Shown here: positions 1 through 8,485 of the stretch, piece by piece
How positions within the stretch are numbered: position 1 is the first letter of the stretch
Layout: the number at the start of each line of letters is the position of its first letter
Assembly (NCBI GenBank): GCA_016788425.1
Contig: JAEURQ010000002.1
Location: 930,001 to 994,000, forward strand
Direction: 5' to 3'
DNA from: Chthonomonas sp.
GTDB lineage: Bacteria > Armatimonadota > Fimbriimonadia > Fimbriimonadales > Fimbriimonadaceae
DNA length: 64,000 nucleotides
Translations under genes and position numbers: made by a program
Notes under the pieces: generated by a model
Told to the model about the DNA's origin: nothing
The model's database searches: none
What the model saw: the letters and a program-made list of their open reading frames with translations, nothing else

Positions 1-371
1 ATAAACGCCGGGTTGTATGTTGATGATTGCGCGAGACTGTAGGTCATGTCCATCGACCCGCTCTGAACTCCCAGCGGAAATCCGCTAAAACTGGGTGCCT
101 CAGTAGCCGCAAGGCCATTTGTGGCGTTGCCATTTGAATCATGAATTTGAGCCCCTGTCGTATTGCCTGCTAGACCCGCAAAGTTTAGGCGAATTCGCAT
201 GGTGTGGATGCTGGTATCCACCACGATGAAAACGTGTCCCGTACCGGTGGACGAATTGGCGGGGACCACTGTTGCTCCGCGAAGGGTTCCGGTGAAAAAA
301 TATAAGTTTGCTTGAGCCAAGCCGGCGACTTGGACCACCCCAAAGAACAGAAAGACCTTAAAAAACCTCAT
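1..371 (-). CDS. CHRD-domain secreted protein, partial (3' end outside window)
   Basis: Reading the minus strand from an ATG at 371 gives an open frame to the window edge with no stop. It starts with a hydrophobic signal peptide (about residues 1-21, ending near GLAQA). It then shows the CHRD-like pattern: FTGTLRGATVVPANSSTGTG near residues 25-44, a beta-rich segment, and GLAGNTTGAQIHDSNG near residues 69-84. CHRD domains occur in secreted proteins of unknown enzymatic role and in chordin. The C terminus is missing, so a PEP-CTERM or other sorting tail cannot be checked. The surrounding DNA is AT-richer than the neighbours. The domain name rests on motif resemblance only. Confidence 0.7.
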   Translation of the reverse strand, partial: MRFFKVFLFFGVVQVAGLAQANLYFFTGTLRGATVVPANSSTGTGHVFIVVDTSIHTMRIRLNFAGLAGNTTGAQIHDSNGNATNGLAATEAPSFSGFPLGVQSGSMDMTYSLAQSSTYNPAF

Positions 372-404
372 ATCAGACAAAGAGCCAATGCCCTCTCCAT
401 CTGC

Positions 405-410
405 ATTATA
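405..410 (-). promoter_or_regulatory. putative -10 box of the CHRD gene
   Basis: On the minus strand this is a perfect TATAAT, 33 nt before the ATG at 371. No good -35 is visible at 16-18 bp. The rest of the 372-507 gap holds no other recognisable feature apart from a CATAAT at 492-497 ahead of the next plus-strand gene. Confidence 0.4.
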
Positions 411-507
411 GTGTGCAATTGTCAGAAATCCGCACCTTTGAGTCGAATTTTCTGATGGGTCGGCCTCGGACAATTCCACCACCGCAGGCTTCATAATCGG
501 AGTTGAC

Positions 508-807
508 ATGACCTTACACGGCGTTGACGTTTACATTTGGTCGGCCGAAACCCCCGACCTACCCAAGGAGCACGGCCCCATGAAGTTGGAGCTCATCTCG
601 AACCGCGGCACGAAAATTTATCCGGGTCCGGCCCCCGATATCAAGCTGCTGGATTGGCCGCGCTGCCGCTTCACCAGCGACGACGTGGTGACCAACGAGC
701 AGATTCAGGCGCTGTTGAACGACCTCACCGCCGCCGGCCACACCTGGACGAAGTGCCAAAAGCTCTTCCGCGACAACGGGACGAACCTTTACTCCCAACC
801 CTATTAA
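508..807 (+). CDS. stand-alone isocitrate dehydrogenase C-terminal domain protein
   Basis: This 99-residue protein resembles the extra C-terminal domain of Thermus-type NADP isocitrate dehydrogenase. It has GVDVYIW at the start, LELISNRGTKIYPGP near residues 27-41, then WPRCRF, and a WTKCQKLFRDNG tail corresponding to the WMHLEKLQEFDG stretch of the Thermus enzyme. That domain normally follows the catalytic domain in one polypeptide. Here it is a separate gene placed 19 nt before a catalytic subunit that lacks it. The start is supported by GGAG five nt upstream of the ATG. The likely role is structural or regulatory, as a partner of the next gene product. The resemblance is from memory of the Thermus protein; the partnership is inference. 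Confidence 0.75.
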   Translation: MTLHGVDVYIWSAETPDLPKEHGPMKLELISNRGTKIYPGPAPDIKLLDWPRCRFTSDDVVTNEQIQALLNDLTAAGHTWTKCQKLFRDNGTNLYSQPY

Positions 808-826
808 GAGGATTTAGAACGAACAC

Positions 827-1825
827 ATGGCACACAAAGTAGCTCTCGTCCGAGGCGACGGAACCGGCCCCGAGCTGGTCGCCGCCGTCGAAAAGATCAT
901 CAACACGGCCAAGGTCAACATCGATTGGGTTGACGTAGAAGCCGGTCTCAAGTGCGTGGAGGCGGGCAAACCCATCGTCCCCGACGAGACCATCGCGACG
1001 ATCAAGGAACTGGGCATCGGTCTCAAGGGCCCGATGACCACCCCGATCGGCAAGGGTTCGGTTTCGCCGAACGTAACCCTGCGCAAGAAGCTCGACCTGT
1101 ACGCCTGCGTGCGTCCGGTCAAGTCGATGCCCGGCGTCGAAACTCCGTTTAAGAATCTGGACATCGTCATCTTCCGCGAAAACACGGAAGACCTGTACGC
1201 CCAGATTGAATACATGTGCACGCCGACCGTCGCCCACAGCGTCAAGCTGATCTCGGAATACGGTTGCGAGCGCATCATCCGCGCCGCGTTTGAATACGCC
1301 GTCAAGAACAACCGCAAGAAAGTGGTCGCCGTTCACAAGGCGAACATCATGAAGGTGGCCGACGGCCTGTTCCTCAAGACCTTCAACCGCATCAAGGAAG
1401 AGTATCCGCAGATTGAAGCTTGGGACAACATCGTGGACAACCAGTGCATGCAACTGGTGACCCGTTGGAACCAGTACGACGTGTTGGTCACCCTCAACCT
1501 CTATGGCGATATCGTGAGCGACCTCGCCGCCGGCATGATGGGCGGTCTCGGCGTCGCGCCGGGTGCCAACTACGGCGAAGGCTGCGCACTCTTTGAAGCC
1601 GTTCACGGCTCCGCGCCGAAGTACACCGGCCTCAACAAGGTCAACCCCACCGCGCTGTTGCTTTCGGCAACTTTGATGCTTGAGCACTTGAAGGAAAACG
1701 ACGCGAAGGCCCAAATCGAGGGCGCGCTCCTGGCGACGCTCGCCAAGGGAATTAAGACCTACGACGTCGGTGGCTCGGCCACGCTCAGCGACTTCGCCGA
1801 CGCGATCTGCTCGGAACTTCGCTAA
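827..1825 (+). CDS. icd: isocitrate dehydrogenase, NADP-type, short form
   Basis: It oxidatively decarboxylates isocitrate to 2-oxoglutarate in the TCA cycle. Substrate residues of the isocitrate/isopropylmalate dehydrogenase family are visible: S80, N82 and R86 in the SPNVTLRK segment, R96, R117, Y124 in FRENTEDLYAQIEYM, K171 in HKANIMK, and metal-binding D228 and D232. The HGSAPKY motif (residues 260-266) carries the Lys-Tyr pair associated with NADP preference; NAD enzymes usually have Asp there. At 332 residues it is shorter than the E. coli (about 416) or Thermus (about 496) enzymes. It lacks the Thermus C-terminal domain, which is encoded just upstream. An AAGAGGA ribosome site precedes the ATG. 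A strong terminator follows. Confidence 0.93.
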   Translation: MAHKVALVRGDGTGPELVAAVEKIINTAKVNIDWVDVEAGLKCVEAGKPIVPDETIATIKELGIGLKGPMTTPIGKGSVSPNVTLRKKLDLYACVRPVKSMPGVETPFKNLDIVIFRENTEDLYAQIEYMCTPTVAHSVKLISEYGCERIIRAAFEYAVKNNRKKVVAVHKANIMKVADGLFLKTFNRIKEEYPQIEAWDNIVDNQCMQLVTRWNQYDVLVTLNLYGDIVSDLAAGMMGGLGVAPGANYGEGCALFEAVHGSAPKYTGLNKVNPTALLLSATLMLEHLKENDAKAQIEGALLATLAKGIKTYDVGGSATLSDFADAICSELR

Positions 1826-1845
1826 GCCTCACCGGCCACATCAGT

Positions 1846-1876
1846 CGGAGCCTGCAATCCAGGCTCCGATTTTTTG
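1846..1876 (+). terminator. intrinsic terminator after icd
   Basis: A perfect 9-bp stem (1846-1854 with 1860-1868, CGGAGCCTG/CAGGCTCCG) with a 5-nt loop is followed by ATTTTTT. It separates the isocitrate dehydrogenase pair from rpsB. Confidence 0.93.
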
Positions 1877-1881
1877 CGTGT

Positions 1882-1890
1882 CTGGTACAA
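1882..1890 (+). promoter_or_regulatory. extended -10 promoter of rpsB
   Basis: TGGTACAAT fits the extended -10 pattern TGn-TAnnnT. It lies just after the icd terminator and about 105 nt before rpsB, leaving a leader of about 100 nt. No convincing -35 is seen, as expected for an extended -10 promoter. Confidence 0.55.
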
Positions 1891-1916
1891 TAGGGGTATC
1901 TCTCAAGGGAGTGGTG

Positions 1917-1952
1917 GTCCTCGTGGTGCCCGGTTCGCCGGAGTTCGAGGAC
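1917..1952 (+). promoter_or_regulatory. structured leader hairpin upstream of rpsB
   Basis: GTCCTCG (1917-1923) pairs perfectly with CGAGGAC (1946-1952). Inside it, CCGG (1930-1933) and CCGG (1938-1941) close a UUCG tetraloop. There is no T-run after it, so it is not a simple terminator. Ribosomal protein S2 leaders are autoregulatory in other bacteria. Whether this one is a binding site for S2 is inference. Confidence 0.5.
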
Positions 1953-1995
1953 AAATCCATCGCCACTTTCTGACGGAAAACCAAAGGAAAAAAAT

Positions 1996-2835
1996 ATGGC
2001 AGTTACCCTTTCAATGAAGGAGTTGCTGGAGGCCGGCGTTCACTTCGGTCACCAGACCCGACGCTGGAACCCGAAGATGAAGCAATACATCTACGGCGCC
2101 CGCAACGGCATTTACATCATCGACCTTCACCAAACCATCAAGTTGTTTGAGGACGCCCTGCAGTTCGTTCGCGAACGCGTGGAAGAAGGCGGCAACGTTC
2201 TCTTCGTCGGCACCAAGAAGCAAGCCCAATCGGCCGTCGCCGAATCGGCCAAGAAGTGCGGCATGTACTACGTCAACGAGCGATGGCTCGGTGGCACGCT
2301 GACCAACTGGAAGACGATCCAGGGCCGCATCGCGCGCCTTAAGGAACTTGACCGCATGGTGGACGATGGTTACATCGAGCGCCTGCCCAAGAAGGAGCAG
2401 CTGATGCGCATGGCCGAACGCGCCGAGCTCAGCAAGAACCTCGACGGCATCCGCAACATGCCCGGTATGCCCTCGTGCATGCTCGTGGTGGACCTCAACA
2501 AAGAGGCCATCGCCGTCGCCGAGGCTCGCAAGCTCAACATCCCCATCGTGGCGATTGTTGACACCAACTGCGACCCGGAAATGGCCGACGTGGTCATCCC
2601 CGGCAACGACGACGCGATCCGCGCCATCCGCTTGGTGATGCAAAAGTTCAGCGAAGTCTGCCTTGAAGCTCGCCCGCTGAGCGATGCCCTTACCGAAGGC
2701 ACCCTCAACGAAGACGGCGAAGTCCAAGAAGACGGCGAAGCCGTGACGATGGGCGCTGTGGAAGAAGAACTGATGCGCGCCTTTGGTGGCGAGTTCAGCG
2801 AAGGCTTCATCGAGAAGGACGCCGAAAAGGCCTAA
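1996..2835 (+). CDS. rpsB: 30S ribosomal protein S2
   Basis: This is the small-subunit protein S2. The family signature is clear from the start: [19 protein letters not shown], then [18 protein letters not shown] and the [13 protein letters not shown] segment. The core ends near residue 225. A further 50-odd residues form an acidic tail rich in Glu, Asp and Gly. An AAAGGA ribosome site sits before the ATG. It has its own promoter and leader. The usual downstream partner tsf (EF-Ts) is absent; polysaccharide genes follow instead. Confidence 0.97.
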   Translation: MAVTLSMKELLEAGVHFGHQTRRWNPKMKQYIYGARNGIYIIDLHQTIKLFEDALQFVRERVEEGGNVLFVGTKKQAQSAVAESAKKCGMYYVNERWLGGTLTNWKTIQGRIARLKELDRMVDDGYIERLPKKEQLMRMAERAELSKNLDGIRNMPGMPSCMLVVDLNKEAIAVAEARKLNIPIVAIVDTNCDPEMADVVIPGNDDAIRAIRLVMQKFSEVCLEARPLSDALTEGTLNEDGEVQEDGEAVTMGAVEEELMRAFGGEFSEGFIEKDAEKA

Positions 2836-2854
2836 GCGACCTCATCACCAACAC

Positions 2855-2896
2855 CGTGCCGAACCCGAGTGGAATCCCCCGCCCGAGTTCGGCACG
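2855..2896 (+). terminator. hairpin after rpsB, possible terminator
   Basis: A perfect 10-bp stem (2855-2864 with 2887-2896, CGTGCCGAAC/GTTCGGCACG) lies 20 nt after the rpsB stop. The loop is 22 nt and no U-run follows, so termination may be weak. Confidence 0.5.
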
Positions 2897-2912
2897 CTCA
2901 CTTTAGCCCCCG

Positions 2913-3740
2913 ATGATTTCCATCCTCATCGTGAACTGGAACACCTGCGACCTCCTGCGCGCGTGCCTGGCCTCGTGCCGCGAACACGCGCCAGACGCCG
3001 AGGTGATTTTGGTGGACAACGCCAGTACCGATGGCTCGGCGGGCATGGTTCAAGCCGAGTTTCCCGAGGTGCGACTCCTCGCCGAAACCACGAATCACGG
3101 TTACGCAAAAGGCAACAACCTCGCTATTGCCGTGGCCAGCGGCGACACGCTCTTGACCCTGAACCCGGATACAGAGCTGCAACCGGACACGCTTGACGTC
3201 ACGCTCAGAGCCCTGCATGAGCAACCCAAGGTGGGGGTGGTGAGTTGCCGGTTTATCGGGCCGGACGGCGAAACCCAGCGCAGCGTGCGCGGCTTCCCTA
3301 CCCTGGGCGGGATCGCGCTCGACCTCCTGCGCTTGCCAAACCGCTACCGACAAAGCAACTTCGACTACACCCGCTCGCAGGTGTGCGAACAGCCGATGGG
3401 CACCTACCTGCTGTTCCGGCGCGAGGCGTTACCCGACCCCAAGAAGCCCTTTGACGAGAGCTTCCCGATCTTCTTTAACGAGGTCGATCTGCTGCGCAGG
3501 ATGCGCAACGCGGGTTGGCTTGCGTACTACTGCGCCGACACGCACATCCGTCATCACGGCGGAATGTCCACGCGACAAGTGCGAAAAGCGATGATCTGGG
3601 AATCGCATCGCAGCCTTTTGCGTTATTGTTCAAAGCACACTCGCGGCGTGGCGCGCGCCTTCTTGCCGCTGTGGAGCGTCGTCATTTGGGTTGGGGCGTT
3701 CGTGCGCGCCCGAGGATTCCATGCCGGATTTCGACCTTAG
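2913..3740 (+). CDS. family 2 glycosyltransferase
   Basis: This 275-residue protein begins with the GT-A core of family 2 (ISILIVNWNTCDLLRACL). It has the VDNASTDGS nucleotide-binding segment near residues 34-43 and LNPDTEL, a DxD-type motif, near residue 90. The layout matches rhamnosyltransferase-like enzymes that extend cell-surface polysaccharide. No membrane anchor is evident except weak hydrophobicity near the C terminus. Its last 20 nt overlap the start of a second glycosyltransferase, so the two are probably translationally coupled. The donor and acceptor sugars cannot be told from sequence. Confidence 0.88.
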   Translation: MISILIVNWNTCDLLRACLASCREHAPDAEVILVDNASTDGSAGMVQAEFPEVRLLAETTNHGYAKGNNLAIAVASGDTLLTLNPDTELQPDTLDVTLRALHEQPKVGVVSCRFIGPDGETQRSVRGFPTLGGIALDLLRLPNRYRQSNFDYTRSQVCEQPMGTYLLFRREALPDPKKPFDESFPIFFNEVDLLRRMRNAGWLAYYCADTHIRHHGGMSTRQVRKAMIWESHRSLLRYCSKHTRGVARAFLPLWSVVIWVGAFVRARGFHAGFRP

Positions 3741-4623
3741 CATCACGATATGTAGCTGGAACGCGGTGGAAGATCTCCGTCGTTGTTTGGCCAGCTTGCG
3801 CGAGCGAACTGGCGAAACCAAGTTCGAAGTCATCGTCGTCGAGAACAACTCCGAAGATGGCTCCGGCGACATGTGCCGCGCCGAGTTTCCGGAGTTCACC
3901 TGCCTTCAGCAAACTCAAAATTTGGGTTTCACCGGCGGACACAACCTCGCGAGGTCACACATCCAGGGGCGGCACTGGTTCCCGCTGAACAGCGACACCG
4001 TGGTGCACGAAGGCGCGCTGGCCAAGTTGGTGGCGTTTGCCGATAGCCGCCCCGACGTCGGCGTGGTCGGACCAAAGTTGCTCAACGGCGACGGCTCGCT
4101 GCAGTACAGTTGCCGCCGGTTCCCCAACCCGGTGGCGGCGGCGTTCCGCAACACGTTTCTCGGGCGGATATTCCCCAACAACCGATTTACACGGGAGTAC
4201 CTAATGCGCGACATGGATCACAAGGCGACGTGCGAAGTGGACTGGGTGTCGGGCGCGGCGATCCTCATTACCGAGACTGCCCTTCCCCACCTCGGCCAGT
4301 TCGATCCCGAGTTCTATATGTTTTGTGAAGACGTGGATATCTGCCGCCGAAGCTGGGATATCGGGCTCAAAGTCGTGTACTTCCCCGAGGCCGAGATTAC
4401 GCACCTCATCGGGCGGAGCACAGACAAAGCGCCCAAGGCAATGACCTGGCGGTTCCACCGCAGCATGCTGCTGTACTATCGCAAGCACATGGTGAGTAAG
4501 TTGCCGCGCTGGGTGCGGCCCTTCGCGGTGTTTGGCGCGGCGACCGCGCTGAGCCTCCGGGCGAGCACCTTCCTCCTCAAAAATAAGGTTCAAGAATGGA
4601 AACGAGCACTTCGACGCGGTTAG
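3721..4623 (+). CDS. family 2 glycosyltransferase
   Basis: This is a second GT2 enzyme of about 300 residues. I start it at the ATG at 3721, which has GAGGA five nt upstream and opens directly into LSITICSWNAVEDLRRCLASL. The VVENNSEDGSGDM and LNSDTVVHEG (DxD) motifs follow. Residues near 185-200 (DWVSGAAILI) and FCEDVDICRR match the acceptor region of rhamnosyltransferase-like proteins. It overlaps the previous gene by 20 nt and the next by 28 nt, forming one operon for surface polysaccharide. It is clearly a paralogue of the upstream gene. Confidence 0.88.
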   Translation: MPDFDLSITICSWNAVEDLRRCLASLRERTGETKFEVIVVENNSEDGSGDMCRAEFPEFTCLQQTQNLGFTGGHNLARSHIQGRHWFPLNSDTVVHEGALAKLVAFADSRPDVGVVGPKLLNGDGSLQYSCRRFPNPVAAAFRNTFLGRIFPNNRFTREYLMRDMDHKATCEVDWVSGAAILITETALPHLGQFDPEFYMFCEDVDICRRSWDIGLKVVYFPEAEITHLIGRSTDKAPKAMTWRFHRSMLLYYRKHMVSKLPRWVRPFAVFGAATALSLRASTFLLKNKVQEWKRALRRG

Positions 4624-6674
4624 ATTCGGTTTCGGTGGCGCAAGTCCTGCTGTTTGTGGGTCTCGCGCTCAGCGTGTTGCTGGGCGGCACCATCGCGCTC
4701 GACACCATCCGCGCCATGTCTGAGGGGCTGCTGCCAACCCTGTTCGCCAGTAACGAGCTGCCAATATGGCAGCATGCGTTGGCGGCGGTGTTCCTTTGCG
4801 GATCGTTGCTGGTGACCATGCTCACGCGTCGAGTGGTGGTGTTACCCGCAGGCAAGGTCAGCATTGCCGGATTCTGGTTCCTGAGCGTCTTGGTTCTCTC
4901 GTGCCTGTCGTCGCGGTTTCTCTCGACGAGCATCGTTTCGGTGCTGGAGTGGACCGTGTACGGCGCCACGTTTCTCGGGGCGATCTCCTGCCTCGGACGG
5001 ACCCGAGGTCCAGTCCTTTGCACGCAAGTGATCGTCGGGGCGATCGCCGTTCTCGCGCTGCTCGGCATCCGCGAGTTCGGCCAGATGAAGGCGATTGACC
5101 CGAGTTGGCGGATTATGGCCGGCTGGATGAACCCCAACATCCTGGGCGGCATGTTTGTGCTCGGCCTGCTTCCCGCCATCGGCCTCAGCGCGACCGCGCC
5201 AAAGCCCGCGCAGAGGCTCTCGTTTGGGCTCATCGCGGTGGTCATCGGGTTCGGCCTGGTGCTCACCCAAAGTCGCGGCGCGTTGCTCTGCGCGATGGTT
5301 GGGGTTGCCGTGTTTGGCCTCGCGATGGCTCTTCGCCGTCAGGGAAAGGTGCTGGCCGTTGCGGCGGTGATCGCCACTCTGATCGTTGGCATGACGTGGC
5401 TGCAAGGTCGCACCGCCGCCGCGCCGGGCGTGGCTTCGGCCGGTGCCGCGAGCCGACTGGGCAACATCGCGGCCACCCAAAACCAATCCATGACGTTCCG
5501 CGTGAACCTGTGGAAGACCGCGCTGGACCTGAGCAAGTGGCACGCCATGGGCACCGGCCCGATGACGTTTCAGCACTATTCGGGCGAGCCGGGACGCGTG
5601 ACCAAGACCACGCTCGCGCACAACAGCTTTCTGCAACTCGCCGCAGAATCATCTTGGCTCGCGCCGATTTTGCTGCTCGGCGTGATCGGGCTCAGCCTGT
5701 GGCAGGTGCTGCGCAATCAGCATGCCGCGCGGCCCGAAGCCAGCGTGCTTTCGGCATCAATCGCCGCCGCGCTGATCGCCGGGCTCGCCAACAACCTGCT
5801 CGACAGCCAGTTCTATCACTTTGGCTACGGCGTCATTTTCGCCTGTCTGGTCGCGGTCGCCACCCAGCTTTCGGCGGACAGTTCCGCGCCGGAGATCCTG
5901 CCCAAAACCATGCGCTACTCGGCGGTGCTCATCGCGGCGACGTTCCCCATGCTCGGGCTTCTGTACTTTGGGTGGAGCGAGCACGCCCGCGCATCCGCTA
6001 ACGCCTCGGCGCTGGCGAGCGCCCCGATTCCGGAAGGCGCAAATTTCGCCGCCCAGGCCCTGCTGGCGAGTTCCGCGACCGATCGCCGGGCGATGCTGAA
6101 GGCGGCCGCCGATGCCGCGCCGTCCGCCAAAAACCTCCGCAGACTCGCCGCGTTTGACCTGGCGGCGGGCGAACTGGACCTCGCTTTGCCGAGCCTGCTG
6201 GCCGCTCGTCGCCTGGAGCCGGGCGACCCGCAAGTGCTGGCGCTCCTGTACGAAATCTATCGCGCCGAAGACAAGGAGCCGGCGCGCCGTGCGATCCTCC
6301 AGGAAGCGTTGGCCGCGTACGACTCGCCCTATGGCCAAGTTCGATCGCTGCCCGACCTCATTGTCACCGACCTCGCGGGGATGCTCTTGCGGGAGAACGA
6401 GATAGCCCCGAACGAGGAATACAAGCGCAAGGCGGCGGCGATCTATTTCCAGTATTGGCAAACAACCTGGCCACAAATCATCGCGATGCCCGCGGAGTTT
6501 GCCGCGCAGACAGGCTACGCCGGGGAAACGCTTCCCGAGGCGGTGAAGAAGCTGCGCGAGTTGCAGCCGTTGCTGCCTTTGATCAGCGGAGTTGACCCCA
6601 CCGAAGCCGCCACCAAACTCACCGCCGACATTGAGAAGGGCGAATCAATTTTGAGTAAGTTGAACCTGCGCTGA
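4596..6674 (+). CDS. O-antigen ligase / polymerase-like membrane protein
   Basis: This 692-residue protein has about ten or more hydrophobic helices in its first 470 residues. A Wzy_C-like stretch includes TQSRGALL near residue 224 and MGTGPMTFQHYSG with AHNSFLQLAAE near residues 315-345. This matches the large periplasmic loop of O-antigen ligases and polymerases. The remainder is a soluble, Ala- and Leu-rich helical tail that looks TPR-like. It probably polymerises or transfers the glycan made by the two glycosyltransferases upstream, which it overlaps by 28 nt. Its last 30 nt overlap the convergent PBP2 gene. Confidence 0.8.
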   Translation: METSTSTRLDSVSVAQVLLFVGLALSVLLGGTIALDTIRAMSEGLLPTLFASNELPIWQHALAAVFLCGSLLVTMLTRRVVVLPAGKVSIAGFWFLSVLVLSCLSSRFLSTSIVSVLEWTVYGATFLGAISCLGRTRGPVLCTQVIVGAIAVLALLGIREFGQMKAIDPSWRIMAGWMNPNILGGMFVLGLLPAIGLSATAPKPAQRLSFGLIAVVIGFGLVLTQSRGALLCAMVGVAVFGLAMALRRQGKVLAVAAVIATLIVGMTWLQGRTAAAPGVASAGAASRLGNIAATQNQSMTFRVNLWKTALDLSKWHAMGTGPMTFQHYSGEPGRVTKTTLAHNSFLQLAAESSWLAPILLLGVIGLSLWQVLRNQHAARPEASVLSASIAAALIAGLANNLLDSQFYHFGYGVIFACLVAVATQLSADSSAPEILPKTMRYSAVLIAATFPMLGLLYFGWSEHARASANASALASAPIPEGANFAAQALLASSATDRRAMLKAAADAAPSAKNLRRLAAFDLAAGELDLALPSLLAARRLEPGDPQVLALLYEIYRAEDKEPARRAILQEALAAYDSPYGQVRSLPDLIVTDLAGMLLRENEIAPNEEYKRKAAAIYFQYWQTTWPQIIAMPAEFAAQTGYAGETLPEAVKKLRELQPLLPLISGVDPTEAATKLTADIEKGESILSKLNLR

Positions 6675-8483
6675 GGGCGGCACGGGCTTTTTACCCGCCT
6701 TGATATCGAGGTACTTCTTGATCACGGCAGTGCCGATGGGTGCCGCCGCTTCGCTGCCGTGACCCGCGCGCTCGGCCAAAATTGCCACCACGATGCCGGG
6801 CTTATCCATTGGCCCAATGCCGACAAACCACGAGTTGGTGAGGTGCTGACCGCGCACTTCCGCGCTCCCGGTTTTACCGCCAATCCGCACGCCCGGCACC
6901 TTGGATCGGGCCGCAGTGCCATACGAAACGACGCCTTCCATCGCGCCCAAAAGCGCATCCCAAAACTGCGGAGGCGCATCGAGTTTGTGCAAGAGCTCCG
7001 GTTGAATCCGGGTCGGCTGCTTGCCGCTATCCGGATCGAAGACCGTGCGCACCAGGTGCGGGCGGTAGCTGCGGCCCCGGTTGGCGACAAACGCCGCGAC
7101 CTGCGCCATCTGCAGCGGCGTCGTCGAGACCTCGCCTTGCCCGATGCTAAAGTTGGCGATTTCACCGCCCATCATGCGGTCCTCGCCGCGGTAGCGCGTG
7201 ATGAAATCCGCGGTCGGCACCGTTCCACGGCCGTCGCCGCCAATGTCGAGGCCCGGCTTTTCGCCGAGTCCCACCAACTTGCAAGCCTCGCGCAGATGCG
7301 CCTTGCCCGCAATGTTGTAGCCCAGGTTGATAAAGAACGTGTTGCAGCTCTTGACGAACGCGTTGTGGAACGAGATGCTGCCGTGATGCCCGAGGCACTT
7401 GATCGGGCGCCCTTTGCCGCCGAAGAAGTAGCCACCGGCGCAGAACGCGGTCGTGCCAGTGGAGAATTTCCCGGCGAGTTGAGCCGCGATCGCGGTCACA
7501 ATTTTGAATGTCGAACCCGGCGCATAGGCAGCTTGGAGCGCGCGGTTGAACAACGGTTTGCGAGGGTCACTGGTGATCGCGTCGTATTCGGCGGCGCTAA
7601 TTCCGCCAAGAAAGAGCGACGCGTCGTAGGACGGCTTGCTCACCAGGCACAGAATCTCGCCGGTGCTCGGTTCGATCGCCACGACCGCTCCGGTCAGCGG
7701 CCCCAGCCGATCATAGGCGAACTTTTGGAGCTCGTCGTCAATCGTGAGTTCCAGCTTTGCGCCCGGAGTCGGGCTATCCACGCCGATGCTGCGCACCGGC
7801 CGCCGCTTAGAATCTACTTCCAGGGTTTCCTTGCCGGGCAGCCCCATGAGAAATGCCTCGTAGCTCTTCTCGACGCCGGTTTTGCCGACGAACATGGCTG
7901 GCTCTTTGCCTTCTTCGCGGATTCGCTTGACATCCTCGGCGTTCGGCGATTGAACATAACCAAGCACGTGCCCGAGCGTCTCCGCGTTCTTGTAGTATCG
8001 CATTGGCATCCAATCCACGCGAAACGCGCTGCGAAAGTCTGCGTCAACATTGCCCCACTCCTCGATCTTGGTGGCGGCGGCCAAAGTGACCTCGGCCTTG
8101 ATCGGGGTTTCCACGTAGGGACGCCACTTCTCGCGCTCAATCTGCTTGACCAGTTTGTCGGTTGAGAGCCCAATGAGCGCCGCGACTTGCGCCTGATACT
8201 TCTTGCTGGCGAGCGCAAACTTGGGCGTGGCGACCACCACCACCTCGCGGCGCACACCCGCGATGAGGGTTCCCCGCCGATCCACGATCATGCCGCGCGG
8301 CGCGAGTTGCTTAATATCGGTCGTGCGAGACCGCTTGGCCTCGGCGATCAACTCATCCGCCGTGGCGACCTGGAAGTACCAAAACCGGAAAAACAGGCCG
8401 ACCAGCCCCAGGGTGAGCAGGCTCGGCAGAATCGCGGTGCGGCCCGAGATGGAGTCGCCGCGCTCCTCGTGAATCACCGACAA
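6645..8483 (-). CDS. mrdA: penicillin-binding protein 2 (class B transpeptidase)
   Basis: This is a class B peptidoglycan transpeptidase of 612 residues. One N-terminal membrane helix (about residues 17-36) is followed by a dimerisation domain with the family RGMIVDRRGTLIA segment. The transpeptidase domain has active-site S324-TFK327, S379-C-N381 and K537-TGS. The size and the early RG.I.DR.G motif fit the PBP2/elongation type better than FtsI, though this is not certain. It lies 2 nt downstream of the PBP1A gene, so both halves of wall synthesis are co-transcribed. No mreBCD or rodA is adjacent. The end overlaps the convergent O-antigen ligase-like gene. Confidence 0.87.
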   Translation of the reverse strand: MSVIHEERGDSISGRTAILPSLLTLGLVGLFFRFWYFQVATADELIAEAKRSRTTDIKQLAPRGMIVDRRGTLIAGVRREVVVVATPKFALASKKYQAQVAALIGLSTDKLVKQIEREKWRPYVETPIKAEVTLAAATKIEEWGNVDADFRSAFRVDWMPMRYYKNAETLGHVLGYVQSPNAEDVKRIREEGKEPAMFVGKTGVEKSYEAFLMGLPGKETLEVDSKRRPVRSIGVDSPTPGAKLELTIDDELQKFAYDRLGPLTGAVVAIEPSTGEILCLVSKPSYDASLFLGGISAAEYDAITSDPRKPLFNRALQAAYAPGSTFKIVTAIAAQLAGKFSTGTTAFCAGGYFFGGKGRPIKCLGHHGSISFHNAFVKSCNTFFINLGYNIAGKAHLREACKLVGLGEKPGLDIGGDGRGTVPTADFITRYRGEDRMMGGEIANFSIGQGEVSTTPLQMAQVAAFVANRGRSYRPHLVRTVFDPDSGKQPTRIQPELLHKLDAPPQFWDALLGAMEGVVSYGTAARSKVPGVRIGGKTGSAEVRGQHLTNSWFVGIGPMDKPGIVVAILAERAGHGSEAAAPIGTAVIKKYLDIKAGKKPVPPSAQVQLTQN

Positions 8484-8485
8484 GG

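Noticed and set aside
725-1714. Long minus-strand open frame opposite the isocitrate dehydrogenase
   Set aside because: It mirrors the codon pattern of icd, lacks a recognisable domain or start context, and the plus-strand gene has full family motifs.
6759-8165. 468-codon plus-strand open frame opposite the PBP2 gene
   Set aside because: Antisense to a transpeptidase with all three catalytic motifs.
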